From assembly GCA_001647635.1 (NCBI GenBank), contig CP014761.1, positions 2,046,001 to 2,110,000 on the forward strand: a stretch of 64,000 nt of DNA, read 5' to 3'. The translations under genes were made by a program, and so were the position numbers. The notes under the pieces are model-generated. The model saw only the letters and a list, made by a program, of their open reading frames with translations, was not told the origin of the DNA and did no database searches. Within the stretch, counting starts at the first letter, position 1, and the number at the start of each line of letters is the position of its first letter. This document shows, piece after piece, positions 15,794-22,588 of this stretch. This DNA is from Leifsonia xyli. Its GTDB lineage: Bacteria; Actinomycetota; Actinomycetes; Actinomycetales; Microbacteriaceae.

Positions 15794-16840
15794 TTATCTC
15801 CCAACCTTGATGACGCGCGCCGCGGAGCGAACAGGTGCGGCGGCGGTGTTGACGCGCGAGAACTGGTCGCGCACGGAGAAGCGGTGATGTAGAGCGGTGC
15901 CCACTTCCGCGCCCGCAAAGGACACGAGCTTCGTGGCCCACAGCGGGGAAAACGAGGCGGCGATCACGGCGCCTGCGGCGACCAGGATGACTCCGATGCT
16001 GAGGCTGGATTTGGTGAGTTCGACGGCGAGGAGGACGACGCCGGCAGCGAGGGGTTTGGCGATGAGCAGTCCGATGGTGAGGTTCATCCAACGCTGTGCC
16101 CAGGCGGTGAGCTTGGGTTGGCCGATCATCATCAGTCCGACGGGGGCCATCGCTGCGAGGGCGAGGAGCCCGAACTCGCGGATGGCCATGGCGATGAACA
16201 AGAAGAGCGAGGCGATCATCATCAGCCCGACCACGAGCAGAGCGAGCACGTACTCCCCAACGGCGCCGGGTCCTTGCGCGCCCTGAGCGGCGATAGTGAA
16301 GACGGCGCCTCCTTGGGTGAATTGGGAGTAGTGCATTACCGCGTTGGGCGCTTGCTTGGTGATGTCGAGGATGCCGACGACGCGCAGCAGGCCTTGGCTG
16401 AGGCCTCCGCCTTGCACCGTTGAGGTGAGGCTGCTGGTGACTGCGTCGGTGACGCCAGAAGCTTTTTGCATGCCCCAGACGCAGATGGCGGCGAACGGGA
16501 TGGCCAGGGCGGCGCCGGCGGCAGTTCGGCCGATGCGTGCCCAGTCCCGCAGGATCATCGCGATGCCAATCTGGATGAGGGCGACGATGAGGATCACCGG
16601 TGCGGTAACGGCGACCCAGAACAGGAACTGGGAGTGTGCGATCTCCCAACTGCTCTGGTCGATGTTGGTGTTGAAGGAGCCGGCGATCATGGTGGCTATG
16701 AAGTCGCCGAGGTTGCGGATGGTGGATCCCATGAATTCGGCGAGGGTTTGGGAGGCCTGGCAGTCGAAGTCCGAGATGAAGCAGCCGTAGTTCGGTGAGA
16801 ACGGGTCCGGCGGAGCAGCGAGTACCTGCATGGTGATCAC
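15794..16840 (-). CDS. VirB6/TrbL-type polytopic channel protein
   Basis: A 348-residue protein with about six membrane segments (around 75-97, 105-125, 195-220, 225-245, 255-275 and 280-300) after a short extracytoplasmic N-terminus with two cysteines. This is the layout of VirB6/TrbL, which forms the inner-membrane part of the translocation channel. GTG at 16840 overlaps the upstream stop by four bases. ATG at 16831 is an alternative. The C-terminal tail is basic and probably cytoplasmic. Confidence 0.82.
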   Translation of the reverse strand: MITMQVLAAPPDPFSPNYGCFISDFDCQASQTLAEFMGSTIRNLGDFIATMIAGSFNTNIDQSSWEIAHSQFLFWVAVTAPVILIVALIQIGIAMILRDWARIGRTAAGAALAIPFAAICVWGMQKASGVTDAVTSSLTSTVQGGGLSQGLLRVVGILDITKQAPNAVMHYSQFTQGGAVFTIAAQGAQGPGAVGEYVLALLVVGLMMIASLFLFIAMAIREFGLLALAAMAPVGLMMIGQPKLTAWAQRWMNLTIGLLIAKPLAAGVVLLAVELTKSSLSIGVILVAAGAVIAASFSPLWATKLVSFAGAEVGTALHHRFSVRDQFSRVNTAAAPVRSAARVIKVGR

Positions 16841-17160
16841 GCCACGTGAAGGGACTGGCCCCAGTTGATCAGTCCGGCGATTCCGGCGGCGACGGCGACA
16901 CCTGCGACGCAGCTGACGACGCCGACGATGCCCATCTTCTGCACGCGTCCGTTGCTGGAGATGTGGCCGACGACGATGAACCCGGCGGCGATCAGACCGC
17001 CGATCACACCGAGGGTGAGGACGATGGCGAACACGACGTTCGCAATCGACTGAAGGGCGCCGACGCCGGGTCCGGAGAAGTCCGGCGACGGGTTGTTCAC
17101 GGTCAGCACGGGTATCGTGCGGGAGTGCACGATCACGAGTGCTTCGTTGAGAGCGTTCAT
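16837..17160 (-). CDS. Small two-span membrane protein, VirB2/pilin-like
   Basis: 107 residues with two membrane segments (about 40-66 and 76-98) joined by a short basic loop (SSNGRVQKMG). Such proteins at the head of actinobacterial secretion operons resemble VirB2-type pilins. ATG at 17160 is preceded by GGAAGGAAAACCAC, a good ribosome site. It ends in an overlap with the VirB6-type gene. The pilin role is inferred from topology and position only. Confidence 0.7.
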   Translation of the reverse strand: MNALNEALVIVHSRTIPVLTVNNPSPDFSGPGVGALQSIANVVFAIVLTLGVIGGLIAAGFIVVGHISSNGRVQKMGIVGVVSCVAGVAVAAGIAGLINWGQSLHVA

Positions 17161-17183
17161 GATGTGGTTTTCCTTCCAGTGGG

Positions 17184-17312
17184 TTATGTTCTCGACTCGG
17201 GTTCGTTCGTCTCGGCCATCCGCTTCGCGGTCAGGAGCCCGGATCCGATGATGCCGAGCAAGGTGACTGTGACGAGTCCCAGGACGCCGAGGAGAGTTAG
17301 CACGAGGTTCAT
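17184..17312 (-). CDS. Small single-span membrane protein
   Basis: A 42-residue frame starts at ATG 17312, four bases after the stop of the lipoprotein gene, and ends 23 bases before the pilin-like gene. Residues 2-25 form one hydrophobic helix (NLVLTLLGVLGLVTVTLLGI) followed by a charged tail. Position, coupling and composition suggest a genuine small secretion-operon component. Confidence 0.6.
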   Translation of the reverse strand: MNLVLTLLGVLGLVTVTLLGIIGSGLLTAKRMAETNEPESRT

Positions 17313-17316
17313 GAGG

Positions 17317-17970
17317 TCACTCACCGCCAGCGTTCGCGGAATTGGTTGCGGAGGCAGGCAGCGGGACGGTCAGTCTCAGCGGTTGTCCCTCGGAGGGGAC
17401 GTCCATGGTGAGCAGGAGGCGATCGACTCCTGCTGGCAGATACCAGGCGGCGGCGAAGGAGCGTTCTTTGTCGTTCGGGAGGGTCCAGGTGGACTGGCCG
17501 CGGAAGAGCCCGCTCGGCATCCAGGGCAGGCCGTTGGTCTTGGCGACGGTGGGCCCATCGGCGGTGTCCAAGACCGCGGGCTCCGGTCGACCATCGAACT
17601 GTGTGCCCTTGAGGGTGGTGCCGGTGACGTCCTGATAGGTCTGGTTGCCTTGCGAGGGCTTCCACTCGCCGGTCATGGTGAACTTCATGAAGATGACCGG
17701 TGTGCCAGCGGGAAAGAGTTCCTGCGTCGCATCGGGGAGTGTGCAGCGGCAGCCGTGCTTGGCCTTGAACGTCTTCCCTGGGAAGACCTGTACGTAGACC
17801 GTATCGACGATGCCGTCTGCGGCCGGCGTCGCAGCTTCAGCCGGGGTCGGGGTTGGCTTGGCCGGCGCGACGGTGGTGAATGACGGGTTCTTGGCTGGGG
17901 CTGTCGTGGCGCAGCTGGTCAGGGCTAGGCATGAGAGGAGCGCCGCGACTGCGATCAGCTTCTTGGTCAT
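17317..17970 (-). CDS. Secretion-operon lipoprotein
   Basis: 217 residues with a lipoprotein signal: MTKK, a hydrophobic stretch, and the lipobox LTSC with acylated Cys20. A Pro/Thr/Ala-rich linker (about 23-52) leads to a folded extracytoplasmic domain with two nearby cysteines (GCRC). As first gene of the secretion operon run it is probably a surface lipoprotein stabilising the channel or contact. The shared 16-nt motif and a ten-codon leader frame lie directly upstream. The ribosome site is GAGGTGAAG. I do not recognise the folded domain. Confidence 0.8.
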   Translation of the reverse strand: MTKKLIAVAALLSCLALTSCATTAPAKNPSFTTVAPAKPTPTPAEAATPAADGIVDTVYVQVFPGKTFKAKHGCRCTLPDATQELFPAGTPVIFMKFTMTGEWKPSQGNQTYQDVTGTTLKGTQFDGRPEPAVLDTADGPTVAKTNGLPWMPSGLFRGQSTWTLPNDKERSFAAAWYLPAGVDRLLLTMDVPSEGQPLRLTVPLPASATNSANAGGE

Positions 17971-17971
17971 T

Positions 17972-18004
17972 TCACTTCACCTCGGTTTCGTGTGCGCCCT
18001 TCAC
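17972..18004 (-). CDS. Possible leader peptide ahead of the secretion operon
   Basis: GTG at 18004, inside the shared motif, opens a ten-codon frame (MKGAHETEVK) whose TGA ends one base before the lipoprotein ATG. GGAAG sits six bases before the GTG. If translated it would couple ribosomes into the operon. It may be chance. Confidence 0.3.
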   Translation of the reverse strand: MKGAHETEVK

Positions 18005-18017
18005 TTAGAACTTCCGG
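18002..18017 (-). promoter_or_regulatory. Shared transfer-gene 5' motif, copy 3 (secretion operon)
   Basis: Minus-strand CCGGAAGTTCTAAGTG, identical to the relaxase copy. A GCGCGCC lies exactly 15 bases upstream, as at the relaxase. The motif lies 32 bases upstream of the lipoprotein start. Confidence 0.55.
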
Positions 18018-18048
18018 TTCGGGACGTTTTTTGGCGCGCATCTCGAAC

Positions 18049-19152
18049 TCAGGGCACCTGGATGTGTTGGTGGTTGCAGGTGTCGGGGAAGGCAGTGGTG
18101 ATGTTCAACAGCGTGCCCAGGACCACGTGGGCGCGAGCTCGGCAGTCGCTTTGACCGATCGACGAGTCGTGCGGGGCGTAGGGGTCCAGGGCGTGGATCA
18201 GCTGGAGCGAGAGGGCGTCCGCTCCGGTCAGCGACTGCCGATTGATCGCGTAGAAGTCGACCGCCTTGCCCTTCCAGTGCGCGGACGCGGTGCCGGCGCC
18301 GGGCGTCGACCCGGTGCACTTGCGGTTCAGGTCGCTGATACCGACCTGCTGGAACGCTTGGACAGCCACGACGATCAGTTGGAGGATGTGCGCGTCGATG
18401 ATGCAGTCGGATCTGGCTGTGCCGTCTGCCATGTTGAGAACCTGCTGCCGATAGCGCGTCTCAAGGAAGTTGAGCTTGTTCGCTTGGATCGCCGCAGCCA
18501 GGACCGCTGCCGCTGCACGAGCGTCTGCAGGGACCTGACATTCCGTGGCACTGGCCCCGGTCAGGGCCGTGAGGACCCGTTCGGCGGGCGTCCAGAACGG
18601 GGCGTAGTGGTTCGGGTCTGCGTTGATCTGCACCGCGTGCGCGACAAGGGTGGGAGCCATGGTCTGCCAGTCAGGGACGCGCAGCATCCGCGTGTAGAAA
18701 GCGGCGGCCGCGGTGGCCGGGTCCATCCGTTGCGCCGGAGTGCCGTAGCTGGCGCCCTGCTGGAAAACACCAATCGTGGTGTTGTCCACCGCATCACCGT
18801 GGTCAAGATTGCGGAGTCCGGACTCGCCAATCGCGACCATCAGCGCCAGCGTCAGCCCGTGCGGAGGAACACCCATCTGCTGCCCGACGGTGATGATCGT
18901 CGCAGCGATCTTCAACTGCTCAGGCCCGTAACCATCGACCGCCCGGCCTGCCTCCAGGGCGGGAGCGGAACCGCCGCACGCTCCCCCGCCACCGCCGAAC
19001 CCGTTGGCTCCCATCGCGAGCACCAGGGTGACCGGCACCGCGACCAGGGCCAGCGGGACGACGAGGACGATGACAGCGGCCACGATCAGCAGGTTCCGGA
19101 TCGTCTTCGGATGCGTCACCGCGTGAGCTGCCGCTGCGCTGGCGCTGATCAT
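18049..19152 (-). CDS. Bifunctional peptidoglycan hydrolase: lytic transglycosylase-like plus M15-like DD-peptidase
   Basis: It probably opens the cell wall for the conjugation channel. One membrane segment (about 20-47) anchors the 367-residue protein. The first domain has a lysozyme-like core with MVAIGESGLRNLDHGD (catalytic Glu110) and TTIGVFQQG. The C-terminal part has SAHWKGKAVDF (290-300), the SxHxxGxAxD zinc motif of M15 DD-carboxypeptidases, and a closing NHQHIQV (360-366) with the third ligand. ATG at 19152 overlaps the stop of the sigma-like gene (ATGA). An upstream in-frame extension is antisense sequence. The two activities in one chain are read from motifs only. Confidence 0.8.
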   Translation of the reverse strand: MISASAAAAHAVTHPKTIRNLLIVAAVIVLVVPLALVAVPVTLVLAMGANGFGGGGGACGGSAPALEAGRAVDGYGPEQLKIAATIITVGQQMGVPPHGLTLALMVAIGESGLRNLDHGDAVDNTTIGVFQQGASYGTPAQRMDPATAAAAFYTRMLRVPDWQTMAPTLVAHAVQINADPNHYAPFWTPAERVLTALTGASATECQVPADARAAAAVLAAAIQANKLNFLETRYRQQVLNMADGTARSDCIIDAHILQLIVVAVQAFQQVGISDLNRKCTGSTPGAGTASAHWKGKAVDFYAINRQSLTGADALSLQLIHALDPYAPHDSSIGQSDCRARAHVVLGTLLNITTAFPDTCNHQHIQVP

Positions 19153-19892
19153 GCGGCAGCTTCCTGCTCGAGTACAACACGGGCGATCATCAGCAACCGC
19201 TTCGCGGTCGCGATCCGCGCCCGCGCGGACCCCGGGTGGATGTGGAGCGTATCGGCGATGGTGGTCGCGTCCTCGCCAATCATCTCCGCGACCTCCCGAA
19301 AGCCACCAACGTCGGGAACGCAGGACACGATCACCGACCCCGTAATTGGTAGTCCGGCGTCTGCGGCTGCGAGGGCGGCCAGCACCGTTCGCGCGGTCTG
19401 ACACACCCGGTCATGCACCGAGCGCAGCCCGCGTTTGGAGATCTGATGGGTGTCTGCCACACGGTCGGCGTCGCCGTTGGCCAGGCTGAGGTCGCTGATG
19501 ATCTGCCAGTCGGACGGACCCACGAAGTCGGCGACCAACACCATCCACCGGTGCGCGTCGAACCTGCGGATCAGCGCATCCAGGGGGTCGATGTCCGTAT
19601 CGGACTCCACGTCGCTCGGAACGTCGTCCATGACGACGTGCTTCCGTTCGACTTCTCGGAGTACGACATGGCGGGTGATGCCGAACACGAACGCATGCGG
19701 TGAGCCGCGTTCCGGGTCGTACCGAGAGCTTCGATGCCAGACCGTCTCGCGAGCCAGCTGTAGTACCGCGTCGACCTCGTTCGGCCAGCCGCGCAGCTGG
19801 AACCGGACATACGGCAGCAACGTGTCGACTTCGCGGAGCAGCTCCGTCAGTCGAGCATCCGCGCGCGTGCGGAGTTGGATTCCTTCAGCCAC
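19149..19892 (-). CDS. Sigma-70-like (ECF-type) factor of the element
   Basis: 247 residues with a region-2-like segment: VDAVLQLARETVWHRSSRYDPERGSP, followed by HAFVFGITRHVVLREVERK, the pattern of ECF sigma region 2. The C-terminal part (about 195-240) has a region-4-like helix-turn-helix (FREVAEMIGEDATTIADTLHIHPGSARARI). GTG at 19892 follows AAGGAAGG at suitable spacing. It is coupled to the peptidoglycan-hydrolase gene by a 4-bp overlap. It may direct transcription of the transfer genes, possibly through the shared 16-nt motif. That link is inference. Confidence 0.7.
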   Translation of the reverse strand: MAEGIQLRTRADARLTELLREVDTLLPYVRFQLRGWPNEVDAVLQLARETVWHRSSRYDPERGSPHAFVFGITRHVVLREVERKHVVMDDVPSDVESDTDIDPLDALIRRFDAHRWMVLVADFVGPSDWQIISDLSLANGDADRVADTHQISKRGLRSVHDRVCQTARTVLAALAAADAGLPITGSVIVSCVPDVGGFREVAEMIGEDATTIADTLHIHPGSARARIATAKRLLMIARVVLEQEAAA

Positions 19893-20253
19893 GAGATCAC
19901 TACCTTCCTTGTACGGAGGTGGCTTGTGTGAAGGATCGGGTTCGGGCCTGAGGACCCGTTAGTGCGGTGCGCCGGCACGCCTTGGCGCGCGCCAGCACAG
20001 AATGAGTGAGGACGGTGAACCGGGAGTACGCCGGGGATTCAGGTGGGCGGCGTGCCCGGATCGAGAGATGGAGTAGCGAGGCGGGCTCTGCGGTTCGGGA
20101 GCGTCAGCCACGATGCGTCACCGCCGCCCGGACTCGGTCTGTGAGTCGTGCGCCACGGTGAAGAGGGTAAAGATCGGCCGCTCCATTTGGTGCCGGACGC
20201 TACCCCCATACGGGGGTTGGCCTGGCGCGCCACGCCGGGGTGGACGGCGGGTT
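19893..20253. other. Intergenic region, no gene recognised
   Basis: The 360 bases contain a short hairpin (CCCCC ATAC GGGGG) near 20209-20222, and probably the promoter of the sigma-like operon, which I cannot locate. No convincing reading frame is present. Confidence 0.35.
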
Positions 20254-20403
20254 CTACTGACAGCCGTCGCACTGCAGCGCATCCATCGGGTCGACCGGCA
20301 CGAGATAGCCGTCGACGAAGTCCTGGATGACGCCAACCGGCGTCGGCGCCGATTGCCCTACGCGTATGTCGTCGTCGCGGTCTGCGCGCTCGCTTCCAGC
20401 CAT
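20254..20403 (-). CDS. Small protein overlapping the excisionase gene
   Basis: A 49-residue frame starts at ATG 20403 inside the excisionase-like gene, in another frame, and overlaps its last 46 bases. A perfect AGGAGG lies seven bases before the ATG. The product begins with acidic and basic residues and ends GYLVPVDPMDALQCDGCQ, with a CxxC pair that could bind metal. The ribosome site also encodes Arg-Glu-Glu of the host gene, so it could be coincidence, but the frame runs well past the host stop. Translational coupling to the excisionase is likely. Function unknown. Confidence 0.55.
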   Translation of the reverse strand: MAGSERADRDDDIRVGQSAPTPVGVIQDFVDGYLVPVDPMDALQCDGCQ

Positions 20404-20555
20404 GCGATCACCTCCTCCCGCTTGTACAGCACCGTCCGCGGCGTCGGCTTGTAGAACCGTGGCCCCTGCCCGCGATGGCGCAGCTGAGCGAGCGCCGCAA
20501 TGGAGAGGCCAGTGAGCTCAGTCACTTCCGCCGGCTGGATGAAGTCCCCCGTCAT
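20358..20555 (-). CDS. xis: Excisionase-like helix-turn-helix protein
   Basis: 65 residues of the HTH_17/AlpA-type fold: FIQPAEVTELTGLSIAALAQLRHRGQGPRFYK, then a wing and KREEVIAWLEA. In actinobacterial elements such proteins beside an integrase assist excision. ATG at 20555 follows GGAGG at eight bases. A well-formed promoter (TTGTCA-N17-TATTGT) lies upstream and overlaps a palindrome, so it is probably controlled by the divergent XRE regulator. Role inferred from fold and location. Confidence 0.82.
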   Translation of the reverse strand: MTGDFIQPAEVTELTGLSIAALAQLRHRGQGPRFYKPTPRTVLYKREEVIAWLEASAQTATTTYA

Positions 20556-20594
20556 TTCGATCGCCTCCGATTCGACAACTGAAGGATCAGTTGC

Positions 20595-20634
20595 TTGTCA
20601 GGGTGACAATAGCGTGAGTCTGTTGCTTTGACAA
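20595..20634 (-). promoter_or_regulatory. Promoter of the excisionase with overlapping operator
   Basis: On the minus strand -35 TTGTCA (20634-20629) and -10 TATTGT (20611-20606) are separated by 17 bases. The perfect palindrome TTGTCA-GGG-TGACAA (20595-20609) overlaps the -10 and the expected start site. The -35 provides a further TGACAA half-site. Confidence 0.65.
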
Positions 20635-20652
20635 GACTGGCGGGTTTAGTCT
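20623..20652 (+). promoter_or_regulatory. Putative promoter of the XRE regulator
   Basis: TTGCTT (20623-20628) and TAGTCT (20647-20652) with 18-base spacing end six bases before the ATG at 20659, so the transcript could be leaderless. Confidence 0.4.
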
Positions 20653-20658
20653 GTCGAA

Positions 20659-21255
20659 ATGACGGACTTTCGATCGGAAACCAGCGTCGGCGCTCGCATC
20701 AAACTCGCCCGGCGACAGCGAGGCTTCCGCACCACCCGTGACCTGGCCGAAGCGATCCCCGGCGGCAACGTAACGGCCGCGATCCTGGAGAACATCGAGT
20801 CCGGACGAAAAGCCGACATCAGCGTCAGCCAGCTACTGAACATCGCACGCGCCCTCGGCGTACCGCCGACCATGCTCCTCGCGCCGATCGGCCGACCCAA
20901 CAACGAACTAGACCTACCCAACCTGAGCAACGACTTCGACGGCATGACAGCCGCCGAGTTCGACTGCTGGCTCTCCGCGACACCCGCCAGCTCTTACGTC
21001 CCCGGCATCGCCGCCGAACGGTTCGACATCGACATCCTGGCGTCATTGCGGGAACTCGGCACACTGCGCCGGGAAGTTGACCGACTCCGCATCGTCCGCG
21101 ACGTACACCTGACATCCGGCGACCCGGACCTCTCGGCCTCGAGCGCCGAAATCGACGACCGGATCGACCGCGTCACCCGGGAGGCCGCCCGCGTAAGCGG
21201 CCTCCTGGCAAGCGCAGGACTGACCGGCATCACGAGCGAGCCCGCAGGGGTCTAG
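20659..21255 (+). CDS. XRE-family transcriptional regulator
   Basis: 198 residues with an N-terminal Cro/C1-type helix-turn-helix (about 8-75): ARIKLARRQRGFRTTRDLAEAI, then NVTAAILENIESGRKADISV and LLNIARALGVPPTMLL. The C-terminal part is helical (about 130-190) and may dimerise or sense a signal. It is divergent from the excisionase gene with a palindrome between them, and 15 bases upstream of the integrase, so it probably controls excision and transfer. No Shine-Dalgarno is visible, consistent with leaderless translation. Confidence 0.85.
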   Translation: MTDFRSETSVGARIKLARRQRGFRTTRDLAEAIPGGNVTAAILENIESGRKADISVSQLLNIARALGVPPTMLLAPIGRPNNELDLPNLSNDFDGMTAAEFDCWLSATPASSYVPGIAAERFDIDILASLRELGTLRREVDRLRIVRDVHLTSGDPDLSASSAEIDDRIDRVTREAARVSGLLASAGLTGITSEPAGV

Positions 21256-21270
21256 TAGGCGGCGTGAGTG

Positions 21271-22497
21271 ATGGGGAGCATCGAGAGCTACCAGACAGCG
21301 GGCGGCCGGCGTTACCGGGTCCGCTATCGCGACCCGGATCACCGTTCCCGGGAGAAGGCCGGATTCTCGCGGAAGATCGACGCCGAACAGTTCCTCGCCT
21401 CGACTACCGTCACGACATCGCGAGGTGAATGGGTCGACCCATCGTCGGCCAAGGCTGAAGTCGGCGCACTCGCTGAGGAGTGGCTTGCGTCGCGTAGCAA
21501 CCTGAAGCCCTCATCACTGAAACCGCTGAAGGGCTCCTGGCGTAAGCACGTCGCTCCCAAGTGGGCGCACCGTCGCGTCGGCGAGATCCGGCACAGCGAG
21601 GTGCAGACCTGGGTCGCGTCGATGTCGAAAGCCAGCTCGCCGACCGTCGTGATCCGAGCCCACGGGGTCCTGGCCGGGATCCTTGACATCGCGGTGCGCG
21701 ACCGGCGGATCACACGAAACCCTGCCCGCGAGATCAAGCTGCCTCGAAAGGTTCCCAAGGAGCACGTCTACCTCACCCACCAGCAAGTCCACGATCTGGC
21801 CACAGCATCTGGTGAGCGCGGGCCGATCATCCTCCTGCTCTGCTACACCGGCCTGCGCTGGGCCGAGATGGTCGCGCTGCGCGTGAAGGACATCGACTTC
21901 CAACGGCGGCGCATCCGCGTCTCCGAGAACGCCGTCGAGGTCGACGGGATGATCGAGGTCGGCACCCCGAAATCGCACAAGCGCCGCACGGTTCCGTTCC
22001 CCCACCTGCTCGACCCGGCGCTGCGTCCGCTGGTCGAGGGCAAGGGCCCGGACGACCTCGTCTTCGCCGACAAGCACGGCAAGTATCTGCGCCGCACCCG
22101 GGTGAGCACGGCATCGCGATCCTGGTTCGTGACCGCGCGCCTTACCGCCGGCATCCCACAGATGACCCTTCACGATCTCCGACACACGGCCGCGAGTCTC
22201 GCGGTGTCGGCCGGCGCCAACGTCAAAGCCATCCAGCGGATGCTCGGTCACGCCTCCGCGGCGATGACTCTGGATATCTACGCGGACCTCTTCGACGATG
22301 ACCTGGACGACGTTTCGGCACGCCTCGATGACGCCGCCAGGAAATCAGTTGTGGGGTTTTTGTGGGGGATGGGCACATCTGGGCAGAAAAAACCCCCGGA
22401 ATCAGCGGGATTCCGGGGGTTTTGGGCGGCGGAGACGGAGGGATTTGAACCCTCGGTCCCCTTACGGGGACTCCACCTTAGCAGGGTGGTGCACTAG
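21271..22497 (+). CDS. int: Tyrosine recombinase (integrase) of the ICE
   Basis: It integrates and excises the element at tRNA-Ser. The 408-residue protein (408 from ATG 21271; a GTG at 21268 is in frame) has an Arm-type N-terminus, a core-binding domain (about 60-150) and the catalytic domain with Arg196 (TGLRWAE), His301 and Arg304 (HDLRH), His327 (LGHAS) and Tyr337 (DIYADL). The last 45 or so residues are odd: they are read through a terminator hairpin and then into the tRNA gene on the other strand, giving EGFEPSVPLRG. This tail would change on excision. The gene lies 15 bases downstream of the XRE regulator and is probably co-transcribed with it. Confidence 0.93.
   Translation: MGSIESYQTAGGRRYRVRYRDPDHRSREKAGFSRKIDAEQFLASTTVTTSRGEWVDPSSAKAEVGALAEEWLASRSNLKPSSLKPLKGSWRKHVAPKWAHRRVGEIRHSEVQTWVASMSKASSPTVVIRAHGVLAGILDIAVRDRRITRNPAREIKLPRKVPKEHVYLTHQQVHDLATASGERGPIILLLCYTGLRWAEMVALRVKDIDFQRRRIRVSENAVEVDGMIEVGTPKSHKRRTVPFPHLLDPALRPLVEGKGPDDLVFADKHGKYLRRTRVSTASRSWFVTARLTAGIPQMTLHDLRHTAASLAVSAGANVKAIQRMLGHASAAMTLDIYADLFDDDLDDVSARLDDAARKSVVGFLWGMGTSGQKKPPESAGFRGFWAAETEGFEPSVPLRGLHLSRVVH
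22387..22424 (-). terminator. Terminator of tRNA-Ser(GCT), inside the integrase frame
   Basis: ACCCCCGGAAT and ATTCCGGGGGT form an 11-bp perfect stem with a short loop, followed on the minus strand by six Ts. It lies just after the tRNA 3' end on the element side, so the element may carry the terminator that serves the restored tRNA. Confidence 0.8.
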
Positions 22498-22518
22498 GCC
22501 TGACTATGCGACGTCTCC
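22430..22518 (-). tRNA. tRNA-Ser(GCT), integration site
   Basis: Minus strand: acceptor GGAGACG at 22518-22512 pairs with CGTCTCC ending at 22431, and the discriminator is G. The anticodon stem CCACC/GGTGG holds the loop CTGCTAA, anticodon GCT. A long variable arm (GTCCCCGTAAGGGGAC) and the T arm GGGTTCAAATCCC follow. The 3' end abuts the integrase side, so the att core probably lies in the 3' half. CCA is not encoded. Confidence 0.93.
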
Positions 22519-22588
22519 AGCGCGACCGCGAGCGGACGCACGACAGCCATCATAACGGACGCGGCGGGGGCGTCCGGACACCGGACTC

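Larger units (their letters stand above)
1..22450. mobile_element. Integrative and conjugative element (right part)
   Basis: The region holds a tyrosine integrase ending in a tRNA-Ser gene, an excisionase-like gene, an XRE regulator, a MobF relaxase, SSB, a coupling protein, VirB4 and VirB6-type secretion proteins, and a peptidoglycan hydrolase. Together these make a conjugative element integrated at the 3' end of tRNA-Ser(GCT). The left end and second att copy lie before position 1. The right boundary is inferred from the tRNA and not mapped to the base. The cargo at 5582-9482 looks less GC-rich than the flanking chromosome (57% G+C counted by hand over 7621-7680). Confidence 0.9.
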
